Source: Acridotheres tristis
Lineage: Eukaryota; Chordata; Aves; Passeriformes; Sturnidae
DNA length: 64,000 nucleotides
Direction: 5' to 3'
NCBI GenBank assembly: GCA_037013685.1
Contig: CM072896.1
Span: forward strand, 11,225,444-11,289,443
Shown here: positions 15,573-28,073 of the stretch, piece after piece
Layout: each line of letters starts with the position of its first letter
How positions within the stretch are numbered: the stretch's first letter is position 1
Notes under the pieces: model-generated
What the model saw: only the letters and a program-made list of their open reading frames with translations
Told to the model about the DNA's origin: nothing
The model's database searches: none
Translations under genes and position numbers: made by a program

Positions 15573-15616
15573 GTTTTTTTTGGTTGTTGTTTGTTTTTGT
15601 TTTGTTTTTTTTTGTG
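15573..15616. repeat. T-rich low-complexity tract
   Basis: T runs are broken by single or double G over about 44 bases. On the minus strand this is an A-rich tract and may be the decayed tail of a retroposon. No body is recognisable beside it. Confidence 0.85.
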
Positions 15617-18600
15617 GTAGACAACTATAGTCATACACAGTCAAGTCAGCATTTCATCCCCCTGCCCATCTACATCTCTAATGAGCTATTCCGGCAAACA
15701 TATGCACTGCCTTAGCCTTTGATGTTGAAACAAACTATTGGATACTGAAGGATCCAAAATGTTGACTATTTCTGCTGAGTGAGATGCTTTTGCTGAGAAT
15801 GTGAGTTAGGTCAGCCTTGGTCATCCCTAAAAATGGGATATGCCACACCTCAGTATCTATAGAAAGTTGGATATTTGGAACTGAAGTTTCAGGTGAATAG
15901 AAATAGTGTGATTTTAAGGGCAGCCAGGCACACAGATAGTTCTTTTCTAAAATACATTTACCAACAGCAATGACCAGATAGGCACAGTAGTAGAAGTTAC
16001 CATTCAGTGCTGCTTAGTATTTATTTAGAATATGGAATAAAATTCTTCTTGTTAACTGAATAACTGCTGCAAAGAGATTCACAAAGAGTCTGGAAATCCC
16101 TTGACAAACATTTACACAGAAGGTGATGATAAACAAACAAGACCTAATACATAGCACAATGCTTTTATAGGACATGTTTTATTAACAGCTTGGAATTTTT
16201 GCTCTGCCTGTCAGGAGGATCCTTTATCCTCAAACCTCTCAGTGCAGATTTACTGTAAAATGTAGCTCTTTATTTTTAATCAGAGTATGGGGTATGAAGG
16301 GAATCATATATCCAAAAGCATTAGCAAGTAATGCTCAACCTCTCTGAAGGCACATTTATTGAACAGTTCAATTTGATTGTGAATTTAAATGGCTATCTCT
16401 GGTTTGGTGTTGATGTATTATGAAATTATCCTCACATGCTGATCCAGGTTTATTCATTGTCTGCCAAGAACCGAATATTATAGTCCTTTCACATGGGGAG
16501 TAAAAGCAATTTTTTTCCTGTTACAACTCTCAGATAAGTTAAAAGACAATGAATTATTTAGGAAGGTGGTGCAGGCAGTTCTGCTGTCAGCATGGCAGTG
16601 ATAATGCTGTAAACCCTGTGCACGTGTCCCTGTGCTGGGAAGGGCTAAGTTACTGCACCAGACAACTGGGAACTTTTAAATACAACCTCATTTTCAGAAA
16701 GGGAGCACTCAACACTCCCCGAAACTCAGTTTCAGGTGTTTAGAAAGGAGACAGCCAAAATAAATAAGACATTTCCAAAAGTCTATGTTTCATTCTTTTA
16801 GAACAAAGTTAAGAAATATTCAGTCTTTGCCAAGAATTTTAAGACTCGTTTTGAAGGCTGCTGTGTATGAGTAAATGCAGTAGTAAAATGAGAATTATTG
16901 GTATGGATTTCTTTTAAAACTGTGTTTTGACATATAGACACATTTAGACATAAATTCTGTTATTAGCAAGTCATATTTCCTTTAAGAACTTTTCTTAGAT
17001 TCAAGATAAAGTAGGAATATATATTTTAATATAATTAATTTGTTAAATAAAGAGAACAAGAATTCTTATTAAACTTAGTGAATTCCTGGGATCCATTTAA
17101 ATTTGTTTTACAAAAGCTCTTAGCTTGTTTCTTGTGACACAGCTGATTGATGTTGCTGCATTAAATGGGAGATGGAAGTTGAGCCTTTTTCTGCAGCACA
17201 TGGTTAATTTTGATAGTGTATCTTACTATATGTTTTAGCAACAATTCACAAGTGTTGTATAAGACATACATATTCCTGGAATAAATCAACTGGTAGTTAT
17301 TGCTGAGGACACATTCTAATCTTTTCTCTAAAAATAGAATGACAAATTATATTTATGTTACGTTAAATTTTAACTGAAAAAGAAAAGCGTGGATCTGATG
17401 CTATTGCTGTGAGGAGGGGGGGAAATTATGGGAATTCCAGTTATTATGGAGGCAAAGATTGATTTTTTTTTCAGCAGAAGTTTAATTCCTACTCTTATTT
17501 TAAAATTGTCATTGTTCCATTTCCTTATACACCAAGAGTCCTGGTCACTGTTATGAGAACTTCACAATGTAAATTATGGAGAGTGCAATAAATGATTGAA
17601 ACATGGTAAATATGTGGGCAATAATATACAGCAAAAAGACTGTACAGATCTGAGTGCTGTCTTCTGCCCTAACACTGTAATAGATTATGGCAGAGCAAAA
17701 GGTAAACAGATTGGTGTGAATTCTTTCTGATTTATGTTATTTTTACATATCTTGAACTGAAAGGGTGATAGATTTATTTATGTTTTAAATCAAAACTGGT
17801 AAGTTGGTCTGTACCATATAAACTCAAGCATTTATCTCTAGGATAAGACTGAGTTGATGAGCCTTGAGGAGTTTAGAGTTGCATTTCCTGAACTAATGAA
17901 GGGAACTGGAGCCTATTTCACACAGGGAGAGGGGACACAAAACAGTGCATGTGAATAAGATTCAATCCATCCAAATGGATTCAGAAATCACATGATCCTC
18001 TCTATTAGTCTCTGAATGCTTCCAGTTCAATTAAATACATTATCTGCAGGATAATCATTTTATGACAAAAAAATTGGCAAAAGAAGCACACTCTACTTGG
18101 GACTGTTATTTGCTTGATTGTGCTGTTTTTGACCTCTCCTGAAAAGTTTTACCTCCACAGCAACTTGTAGTTTATGTAAGGAAAGCCAGTGTAGACACTG
18201 CGACCATTCACATATTTTTATTTTCCCGTAAGCACTTTACTTTGATAAGGTGAATAACTTTAGTTGTTTAGATTGACTGAGCTAGCACTGTGCTTTGGAT
18301 TTGACCTGTATTGGTAGATCTGATTCCCTGGAGCACTGGGGAATCACAGAAGAGTTTCAAACTGCCCTGGGAAGGAGCCTGAGGTACATTCATATCAGCT
18401 GATCACAAAGGGCTGCTGTGAGACAGGCCCCCTCTCCTGTGCTCATGGCCATGGTTGCAGCATTTCCCTGGCTTCACCCCTTTTTTTCCCTGTAACTGAT
18501 GACACCCAAACCCACTCCAATAAATCCCTTCAGAGACAATAATATTATTTTTCTACTTGTAATGCAGTTTCCCTTGGCTTTGTGAGCGGTACCCTCCAAA

Positions 18601-20773
18601 CTAGCTTGAAAAAGACCATCTTTTTCTTCTTAGGAACCATGGGGATAGATGCAGCTCAGAATTGCTGTTCAGGCACAGGTTCCAGCATGCTGGGGTCTAC
18701 TCTAAGCAAGTTGGTGTCATTTGCCACTGCTCCATAACTTTCCTCAGCAAACTCATCTGGCACTTGTGTGCCAGAATCCACACAAGTGTCAATTGTCATG
18801 AATTACCACTACCTTTAAATACAATTACTTAGAGAAATTACTTAAGACTAAAAAGACAAATGCTGGTAGCTAAGGACAAAAATCCACATTGAGGGGTAAT
18901 AAATTATAAAGACAATTAAATATCTTCACTAGAAGGAGAAATCAGAGCCTCAAGATACATTTGTAATTAAAGATGTCTATTTAAAATTTTATCTCAATTT
19001 GACCTCCTCATAATTTATGAAGATGTATGTTCCAATATCAAGAAATTAAGTGGAAATTATGAACCTAACAGCTTTATAGTAAGAAAATCTATATCCTGAT
19101 TACAAACCCAATTTATTTTATTGGTAAAAACGTCTGGCAGATCTCATGGGATTCAGAGGAAATCCTCAGAGACGAGCATTTCAAATCAATAATGATTGTC
19201 TACTCTCAGTGTATTTAGTGAAATCCATTGTACAAGAGGCTAGAGAAAGAAGCATGTGCATTGAACAGTATAAACAGTTAATATGAGAGTTATTAACAGA
19301 CCCTCACTTGTGGTCTTTGGGGGCTTTGCAGCTCTGGGTAGCACTAAGTAGCAGAAGAAATGCCATTGCATCCAATTCAATTGCTTTTTAGTGGAAGCAC
19401 TTCACAATCTTAATTTAAAAAATTCCTAGAGAGCTAAACCATGAGGGGCATGTAGTGATCCAAGCTCTCAGAGTGCACATTGACTCCTGCTCACAGCCTT
19501 TTTCCCTTGCTGAATTCTCAGCATTACTCCTTATCTCCTATTATAGAAACCCAGACTGATTTGCTCCCCATGATCTAATGAGAAAGCTCTTCCTCACCCA
19601 CATTTCCACTGCCACATAGAAAAACTCTTCCTGACTGACAGTGGAAAAAGTGGCAAATCTCAGAATGATGACTGATAGTGCCAGTGTATCCAAACTGTAA
19701 TGGCCTTAATTGACATTATAGGACATGAGACGTGTCATGAAGAAGAATCAAACTGTCACAGAAATAGAAAACTTCCACACTGTACATGGATGCCTGTCCA
19801 TGTTTATGTTTTATGTTCATTTTATGTTTGTCCAGTACACTTTTACTTGTAGTCCTTATTTTGTCTGCAAGTTTTATCTGTACTCTTTGTAAAAGCCCCA
19901 ATTTGGTTATCTTCAGCTGCTATTTTATAGCAAGTCTGACATGAAGGCTTGTAATCAGACATCATTTTGTAAACAAGGAAAACATATGCTATATATAGAA
20001 TAAATGATAAGGAATTGTGAATTGCAGGCCTAGCTCGATACTGAGGTTTTCTGTGGTGATCTTGCAAATCACAGTAGGGAGTTCTGAATGGGTTGGGAAG
20101 TAACCAGAATCAATAATCAGCATGAGTACACTCATTATTAGAAGTTGGGTTTCAAAAAACACACATTTGGAAGGACACTGCATTTAAACTCAATCCTTTT
20201 TACTCCAGTTTTCTATTTCCCTCTCTCTTGTCATTTAACCTCCCTTGTCATTCATTACTCTCTGTGAATACAAGTGACCATGAAGTAATTTAAAAATAAT
20301 ATAGTGAAGAAGAATATATAAAACAATGCATAATAAATTAATGCCTGAATAAGGCAGCAGTGGAGGAAGATTTTTCCAGCATATTCTGATTATAATCAGA
20401 AATACACCACTTATTACAGTTTGTGTAATAACTGCAGATTTTAGGATGAGGGTAAAATCTGCCTGCATAGTTCTTTATTCAGCAGCAAGGAGGACACTCT
20501 TAAGATGTATTCAGGTGTTTAAAAGGAGCAGTAGCGAAACAAGCTCTTAGGAGACAAGGATGTGTCTGACCTACGTCTAAACCCATAACAAACTCAGGAA
20601 GAACGTGTTCCCTGTGGTCTGGAGCCTCTAACAGGTACATAAATGCTTCCCTTGTGCACGTTAAAGCTCACAAAAAGCACACAGATAAGCGTTAGAAAGT
20701 GCAAGGATGTAGTGACTGATCCGCGGGGATCAATAGAAGTGTCGGGTTCCCTTCTGGCTGGTGCAGCACTGAC

Positions 20774-20927
20774 CTGATGTGCAGCCAGGTGAGCATTGGG
20801 GTTGTGCCGCCCCCAAACACGCAGACTGTGAAGAGGACGATCAGCAGGGCTGTGGTGAACACCATCTGCTTGGGCTGGGAGTCGGTGTCCCGAATGGCCA
20901 AGGCAAAGGCGATGGCGCCGCGCAGAC
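20774..20927 (-). CDS. SLC9A9: SLC9A9 exon: [11 protein letters not shown] to MLTWLHI
   Basis: The acceptor gttgttccag is followed by GT, which completes Gly, and the donor is gtcagt at 20773-20768. The exon gives 50 whole codons after the split Gly and ends with AG of a split Arg codon. It carries the [15 protein letters not shown] motif, in which the conserved Arg-Gly pair is central to the transport core of CPA1 exchangers, and the [12 protein letters not shown] helix near the end of the membrane domain. It is far richer in GC than the other exons: 43 of 51 third positions are G or C, with several CpGs. A Cys replaces the Trp that I remember in human NHE9 and NHE6 just before VFGGGTT. The next exon downstream was not found before position 1. 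Confidence 0.96.
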
Positions 20928-22331
20928 CTGGAACAACACGGGGGGAGCTTAGCGGCATGGACAAACATAACTGCGATATTCCCAGCCCAAACCCAGCTCC
21001 AACTGCAGAGGACATTTTCAGATCATAATCCTGCTTATAAAGCACTGAATCGTGCTAACTGAAAGGGTGGGATTTATTGCAGCAAATTTGCAAAAGTGAA
21101 CAATGAAAATACTCTCCTATTCGCTTTTGCTTTATATACATTGAATTCTTTGTCTTGAATAATTGCAAATTAAGTAGTAATCTGAATTTAATGCAAATTG
21201 AAAAAGAAATCTTTATCCTATGTTAAGTGAGACTACTCACGAAGTCAGGAGCAAGTGGAAAAGAGGATTGACATTAAAATCTGTACCCGAATATACTACT
21301 CATTTCTTCCTTGAAAATATAGAATCTCTTCCTTTGGAATAATTTAATGTTCTAAGACTAGTCAGAAGAAAAGGTGACTTAAAAAAATGAGTAGTTTTTT
21401 TTTTTTAATATCTGAAAGGGGATGCAGAATAAATTAATGTACTTGAAACATTATAATAATTGTAGAATTATACACCCACAGACTGAATAAACAAGAAATT
21501 ACAAAGGAGGTGAAAATAGCTAAACGAGTTTAAAAAAAAAAGCCCCATAGGTAGTAATAAGGTGATTAAATAGGTCTTGACAGAATGCCATGTTTAAAAA
21601 TTGAGAGGGAAAAAAGCCTGGTAGTGCCTACAGCCCTAATGATGCATAATACAAATAACACTCTGTATTTTCCAATGCCTTTCATTTATCTATTTAAATA
21701 TAGGTTAATTTTTTCCAAAAAAAATGTCACAAAATGTGTGGAGAGCAAAGTCATTATGTGTCTACAATACATGCTGAGTCCAAAAAGTACTCTGCAAAGT
21801 ATTGAGAGATTAAATCTAGTAATCAAACCTCTTGTAAGGCACTGATGACATATGCAGAATCATTTAATTAACTGCTAAATGCAGCTATTTTTGGCCTAGA
21901 ACACCAAAGCTCTTCAAGATTACATAGCTAGAATGTGAATTATTTGGTATAGAAGTTTATCCAGGGAACAGCACAAAGCCATTTCTGCAAGGAAGAAGCA
22001 GACTGGAGTTGCACTGTCTGAAAATACTCAGTGGCAGCAGGTTCAGAACCCTGCAGGCAGACACTGGGCTTGTCCTTGGCTTTGCTTTTGTGTAAAAGAT
22101 GTCTCTAAGGATGCAGATGCTTTACTATTTTTTAACAGGGAAAGAATATAATCTCATTTTGAACATGTATCTGAGGAGGGAATGAACTACTATTGAAATG
22201 GTCTTTATTTCAGTGGTTATAGTGGTAATCTGGATAATTAGCACAGCTACATTTCAGTAGAAAACAATGCTGCTTCCCACAATTGCATCACACCTTTAAT
22301 TTTAAATCTAGAGTATCTCTTTTTGTAAGAG

Positions 22332-22334
<3 letters not shown>

Positions 22335-22365
<31 letters not shown>
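22335..22365. repeat. AT dinucleotide microsatellite
   Basis: An uninterrupted alternating AT run of about 31 bases follows gggg. Length is likely variable between individuals. Confidence 0.97.
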
Positions 22366-22370
<5 letters not shown>

Positions 22371-22590
22371 TAGTATGTCTCTATTTCTTGAGCAGTGGAC
22401 TGGCTGTTTCTTCAGAAAAGTAGTGGGAGACTTCTCTGCATTTTTCATTTATAAAAGGCTCAACAGGGTCTATAGGAGATAATTCCATTTCAACTAAAGA
22501 CATATCTAAAGTAAAATAAATAAACTAAACAACTAAAGCAGTAGGAAGCAAATTACACTTGAAATGTAAAGATTCAATGAGAAGCAAAGA

Positions 22591-22636
22591 TCTATCTATC
22601 TATCTATCTATCTATCCATCTATCTATCTATCTATC
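22591..22636. repeat. TATC tetranucleotide microsatellite
   Basis: About eleven tetranucleotide units are present, with a single interruption (ccatc) at the seventh. It lies 225 bases from the AT run. Confidence 0.97.
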
Positions 22637-23682
22637 AGTCTTCAATCTCAAAATACTTTCCAGGGAATCATACAAATGAAGGAATTTTAATAACCTCAGA
22701 AAATGCTGAGATGCAAAAATGGACTGAAGTTAAGGAGAATAAAATTTTCTGTAAAACTTCAGGAAAAATGCCACCAAAGCCCAGTGGGATGACTGGATGC
22801 AGTGGATGTTGGTACCTCAGCTACTCCTGGAGAGTGGTGCAGCAGAAGGACCAAGTCTGATGAACCATTAGCAGAGATTCTCTCCTCTCATCTTTCACAG
22901 GTGCACTGATGGCAGCTCCACATCTGTGTTAATCCATTCATCCTTGGGTTGAATCTCAGATTTCCTAACGGATTTTTTTTTTGTGCCAGCCATTAGGGAT
23001 TCATCTTTAAGCAATAGTCTTTAATGTGCCAGAGCCTCCAAAGCAGACCAGCCCAGGGTTAAGCTCCAGAGTTCCCCAGGACAGAACCCGTGTGCCCTGT
23101 AGGGCTGATAGCCATCCCTTGCCCACACCCCACACAAACTTCAACCCTGAAGAGCCCAGGAGGGATGGAGTGTTTGTTGTTGGTGTGAAAAGCATCTGCC
23201 AGAAAAGAAGACTTTCTGTGGGTAGCTCTGGTGTTTTGGTTTCAGCTGTAGTTTTCTGCTCTTCCTTGCTTTCTTTTCTTCACATATCTACATCTCTTGG
23301 ACGAGTTCACATTGCCACTTCCCACCTCCCTGTCTGTATGAGTGTGTAGATGGAAATGCCTGCACAACAGCTGCCTGTGCATGGGCACTTTTTGGATTAA
23401 TTCTGCTTTTGTGTTCATTCTTTTCAGACTCCACTGATGCTGTAATGCCTTATATTAACAGCAACCACCCCTGTAGCACCATGTCCCACAAACCTCTCTG
23501 TTCCCTATTTATGTGTTGTAGAGAAGAGGAAAGCAGAGTAAAAAGTAAATAAAGATGTTGGGAGAAGAATGGAAGGTGCTGTAAAGTCTAAGACTTTAAA
23601 ATATTTCTTTTTCACATGAGCAGAGACTGTTGGACTGCTCACTTTAGCTGATGTTCAACTTAATTGGAGAAGCTCAGGCTTA

Positions 23683-23707
23683 ATTAGTCCTTATATAAAG
23701 GACTAAT
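23683..23707. repeat. Perfect inverted repeat, 10-base stem and 5-base loop
   Basis: The left arm attagtcctt and right arm aaggactaat flank atata. The region is intronic and no flanking element explains it. Confidence 0.9.
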
Positions 23708-24224
23708 CAAGTTTCATTTACAATGGAATGTTATCAGGAATCATGATTAAAAACAGTTGTAGAAGTGAATCCACCCTCTGTAATGTATTGTTAGAGGAGT
23801 GGCAGCAGCAGATAAAAAATGTTATAAATCAAAATGCTCCATAATTCACCTCCAAGCCTAACTCTTCCACCTTTTCCCTACTGTATTAATACACCTCAAA
23901 AAGCAGCACTTAATGACTTCAGGAAAGTTCTTTGCAGACTAAGGTACAATCAAATGTTAATCAACAATGTACTTGCCTGACCTTAATTGCTTTTCTCAGC
24001 AATTTTCCTTAGCAATCACTTTGGTGATTGTGGCAGTAAAACAAGCAGTAAATGTTTGGTGGGTTTGATAATGATAAGACAGAAAACAAAACTAACCCCA
24101 AAGTCATTGTTTTCTGCACCTGAATGTGTGATGCTGTGGTGAATGAAGGCCCTTTTCCCCTGTGATCAACTAGAACCTGGTGCTGCACCAGAACAATGCA
24201 GGTGGTAAAACACACACTGAGGGG

Positions 24225-24370
24225 GGGGATCCCTGGATCCCCATCCCTGCAAACACTCGAGGTCAGGCTGGATGGGGCTCTGAGCAACCTGCTCAAGTCC
24301 TTGCTCATTGCAGGGGGTTGGACTAGATAACCTTTAAAGGTCCCTCCAGCCCAAACTGTTCTATGACTGT
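24225..24370 (+). mobile_element. CR1 LINE 3' fragment
   Basis: The stretch contains the CR1 signatures ggctggatggggctctgag, gggggttggactagat and ctttaaaggtccctccag, then ends near ttctatgactg. It is a 5'-truncated, inactive copy within an SLC9A9 intron, inserted opposite to the gene's strand. The 5' limit is approximate. Confidence 0.88.
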
Positions 24371-26243
24371 TGCTACTGATCTTTGTAGATAATTTCCTTC
24401 AAACTCAAATTCAATGTCTTGTTTACTCATCAGAAATGTGATGAGTCTCTTCTGGCAGCCATTGTTCTCTCTGTTTATCACTACATGCAGTATAATCAGT
24501 TTACAGCACTAAGAATGTTATTGGTAGCTAAGCACAAATCTTGGTGCATCTTAAAAAATAGAATTTCACAGAAAATCTGTGTATCTTGTATTCTGTGAAG
24601 TGTGCAGCTGCTGACAGCATGAGAGACAGTCTTTATTATTATAGTTGCAGATTATGCCATTACTTTATTATAATGCAAAGATATTTTTCCCTACAAAATA
24701 GAGGGTTTTTTCCTTTGCAAGTAGTTAAAAATGACTTTTCTGAGAAATTTAACATTTACAATTTAGAAGCCTGCTATACTACTGTTTCAGTTCTCAGCTG
24801 CCAGCTTGTCCTGGAAAGCTAATGTGTGTGAGTTCTCACGTTCAGCTGCTGGCTGCAGGCTGCTTTCTGCTCCTGCTCCATGGAGAATGAAATTTGACTG
24901 CAGGAAATGAGGACAGAAAAGTTAAAGAATAAGAGCGATTTCAGAAGGTTTTCCATTCTACGCTTTAGCTGATGAAAACCAAAAACCAAAACGGAGCCCA
25001 GGAACTAGATAGCAAATGATATGAAGCTATTTTTCATGCTGTTGTCTAGCTGGCCACCTGCTAGGCTTCCTAGATCCAAGCTAGCCGTGGAACAATGGCA
25101 GAGAGCAGTGGGGCTGAAAGGCAGCTCCTGCTGGATGTGTCATCATCCCTCACTCCAGCCTCGCTGGAATTAGCTGACATTTTCAGTGGCAGCTTTTAGC
25201 AGAAGGATTGAATGGGTATAGAAATGAACTGCTGTGTTGCTCTCCAGAGAGTTGGAATTACATAGGCACAAATGAGACCCCCTGATGTGGAGCAGTCCTG
25301 ATGAGGAAGCTGGAAATGCAGCACATTGTATTTCACTCGTTATCTGGCTAAATGGATCTCGGTACATCAAGGCTGTCAATCAAGAACTTTTATCCATACA
25401 AATGTGGAATAATTTTTTTGCATAAAAGGCAGGAAAATGAAGCAAAAAAGGCGCTGAGTTTCTAATTTTAGAAAATTGTATCATCAATAGTGTTGGGGTA
25501 TCTGCATTTCTGTCTTTTACTGAACAGGTATTCTTAGCTTACAAATGAGTTTCTCCTAACTAGCATGAGAAAGTCAAATGGAATCATTTCTATCTTGTAC
25601 AAGTAAAAAAAATACAGAATCCAGATGAGCTTTAACAGTTCTGAGGATGGTGTGCTAATCAGACTAGAACATGGCTCCCTCTTCTGGATTTTTAATTTTT
25701 TTGTTATTATTCTACCAGGTTAACAAAATAAATAAAATTAAGTATCAAGCTGGAATACATATGAAAAAGTCTGTGAAATTGAAGTGCTCTCATCTCATGT
25801 TTCAAAGTTCTTGAAGTTTAAGGAATTGCCAAAGACCATGTCTGATCTGAGTATCAGTACTAACACTGTTCAAGTTGGATATTTACTTGCTGCTATGTAA
25901 AATATACTCAGGTATACTACAGGTGCCTCTAAAACAACACAGCTTAAAAACATGATATTCCCAAATTGTAATGGAAGTGTAGACAGATGGGGGGGACAAT
26001 GGATTGAAAGACAATGGCTTCCTGAGCAGTGAGTTTCCAAAGCATAAATTAAAATAGGTTAAGAGCACAGTGATTCTGATCAGAAGACATCCATTTGCTT
26101 CAGTAGCTTTGGAGAGATGACCTTGAGTTTCAAGATAAGAATTCTTTGTGACAGATGTGGCTTTTTCTAGTGATAGATGACTACTATTTTATTCATTAAA
26201 TGTGAACAGGAAAAATACCAAAAACCCCCAAAATAGCTCTTAC

Positions 26244-26355
26244 CTGAAAACATCATCATGTGCTGAAAGTTCCTGGGAATCTTTTGTTTTCGACCCAAAT
26301 TCAAAAGGAAAGAAAGTGGGTATATGTTGGAAGCTCTTGCGACAAAAACTGCCAC
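26244..26355 (-). CDS. SLC9A9: SLC9A9 exon: [15 protein letters not shown] to QHMMMFSG
   Basis: The exon holds 37 codons plus one base of a split Gly codon. The acceptor is cattttag and the donor is gtaag (26243-26239). The product holds the helix [20 protein letters not shown] and the short cytosolic loop GRKQKIPRN, then QHMMMFSG, which leads into the next exon's GLRG motif. The loop word RKQKIP supports NHE9 over its paralogues, as I recall them. No disruptions are seen. Confidence 0.97.
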
Positions 26356-26369
26356 CTAAAATGTAAGAT

Positions 26370-26378
26370 GTTGAGGAA
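26370..26378 (-). promoter_or_regulatory. U12 branch site (TTCCTCAAC)
   Basis: Eight of nine bases match TTCCTTAAC, and both adenosines that can serve as branch point are kept (26372 and 26371). The element lies 15-23 bases before the exon at 26355. The match supports the minor-spliceosome reading independently of the donor. Confidence 0.88.
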
Positions 26379-26939
26379 AATAGTCGACAAACTACTGACA
26401 AAGCCATAATTAACTTAATCCAAATATTTCTCTAAAATTATTTTAAGGTGTAACTAAACAAATATAATATCTTATTTCATGTTTTACATGCCATGTTCTA
26501 GTGCTTCCTGTGCAGTGGCAGAGATCTGCCTTCCCCAGACATGCTGGTTTATATTCATCATGATATATCTCACTTCAATCATTCTACTTCTACTCATCAC
26601 ATTTGTGTCACATGTGACTTCATCTTCAGCCCTTCAGGAAAATACCCATCATCAATTGCAGAGAGAGCATTATCTCCCTGAGCAGCAATTTGCAGAGAAT
26701 AAATGTCCTTTTGGACTTGATTATTATTACTTCCTTATTTCCTGGTGATTCATATTGTCTATATCCAGCACTTTTTGCTTTTTCTTCTCCTTCTCTGAGG
26801 ACATTCTTCTGATGAAGTTCTTTATTACTCCTCTGTGGGACCATCCCAAAAGTTGCCTTAATTACAAACATGAGGCCATTATCAGATTTAAAGAAGGCGC
26901 TCTGACCTTATATATGCTTTTTGCACATCTGCACGTTTG

Positions 26940-27310
26940 TGTCCTCCCCTTGTCTTGTGGCTCAGGGATGGCACTCCCAGTCCGAGATGTGGGCTGGAGA
27001 ACAGGAGGTGTCTGAGAGGTCCCATCAGCTGCACCAAGAGCTGCTTGAAGCCCCAGAGCTCCTGCCCTGGGCTCAGGCAGCCCCTGTGCAGTCTGCAGGC
27101 TCTCAGGGACAGGAGGGACAGAGACACACTGGGTCCCTGCCCTGCTCTCAGCACTGCCCCATCCATCCAGGGGCTGCTCCTGCTGCCTGCCCATGCCTGG
27201 AGTGCAGGACAGGCTGTGCTGCCCTGCTGGGGACACAGGAGCTCCTGGCTCCTCGCTGCCATCCAGCCCAGCCTGCAGCCAGGGGAGCTCTGGTGCAGCC
27301 CTGATTATTC
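26940..27310. other. GC-rich, CpG-poor block inside the U12 GT-AG intron
   Basis: The block is rich in CAGGA, CTGCC and GCCC words but has very few CpGs, unlike an active CpG island. Open frames in it on both strands follow from the low frequency of stop codons in GC-rich DNA. It may be an old GC-rich repeat that I cannot name. Confidence 0.7.
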
Positions 27311-28073
27311 ATTTAGAAATTACATATAAAAATTACTGCACGTAAACAGTATGCTCCCAACTTTCAAAGCTATTACAGCTCATTTAAAAGTGATAAGCAG
27401 AGGGCTGCTGCTCTGAGCCAAAAAAAATCACTGTATAAATTGTCAGTGTGAAAAGAATCTGTACTGCTGTACAAGTAAGATTTGTTGAGAAGCCATGGCA
27501 GAATTAAAGACATAGAGCTTTTCTTACCAGTCACCTAGGCACACAACGGTGTAAGTAATTCCATGTATGCTGGAGATATCAAGATTAAAGAAGGAAAGAT
27601 TTGAGCAAAACAGAACTATGTGATTTTCAAGGACTTCATATAATTTAAGTGGTTTTGGGGAAGTCCTGCTTATGGCACACATCTGTCTGGAGGCAGCTCT
27701 CCAGTTTGTGGATCTGCTCTGGCTCCAGACAGGAGAAAAGGTTTTGTGTTGCACCTGTCCCCACATATGTGTCCCAATACTTATCCCAATTTCCCACCCC
27801 ACTTGTAAACCATTGGCAAAAGTTTCCCAGCTGGTTTAAAGCTATTTGACTGTAGCAGAGGAGCAAAACAGCAACTGTCCAAAGAACATCTGCTTACATG
27901 CATTGGGGCAGTTACTAGGTAATAGATGATTGCACTTGGAATTGACAAAAAACTGATCTGTAGTATTCAAGGAACTGATTGCTTTGCTTGTTAACTTTTT
28001 TCCCATAGAACATGCATTCTTTATATATATATACACACATAGACAGGTACAGAGATATGTACTTCTTTAAAGC

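Larger units (their letters stand above)
1..20773 (-). other. SLC9A9: SLC9A9 intron, 3' side of exon 20774-20927 (incomplete)
   Basis: The intron starts at gtcagt (20773) and runs off the window. The exons for the end of the membrane domain and the cytosolic tail, expected to include words such as FRMWYSFDH, were looked for on the minus strand and not seen. Recognised contents are a trinucleotide run at 2986-3004, an 18-base palindrome at 5804-5821, a CR1 fragment near 9568-9672 and T-rich low-complexity DNA near 15573-15616. The rest shows nothing I can support as a gene. Confidence 0.8.
20928..26243 (-). other. SLC9A9: SLC9A9 intron, U2 type (5316 bases)
   Basis: The donor is gtaag and the acceptor is gttgttccag. 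Contents recognised on the + strand are an AT dinucleotide run near 22335, a TATC tetranucleotide array near 22591, a short perfect hairpin at 23683-23707 and a CR1 3' fragment near 24225-24370. No other exon or RNA gene was recognised. Confidence 0.9.

Noticed and set aside
18345..18400. Possible CR1 fragment (gaatcacagaagag)
   Set aside because: The similarity stops after some 15 bases and the later sequence does not follow CR1.
20594..20968. 124-codon open frame overlapping the GC-rich exon in another frame
   Set aside because: It is a shadow of the SLC9A9 exon at 20774-20927; the exon's own frame is fixed by splice sites and protein match.
26862..27329. Several 124-130 codon open frames on both strands
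   Set aside because: They overlap each other in a GC-rich block where stop codons are rare, none resembles a known protein, and they lie inside an intron.
28023..28042. TATA-like run near an exon
   Set aside because: It is a short TA and CA simple repeat inside a transcribed intron, with no sign of a promoter.
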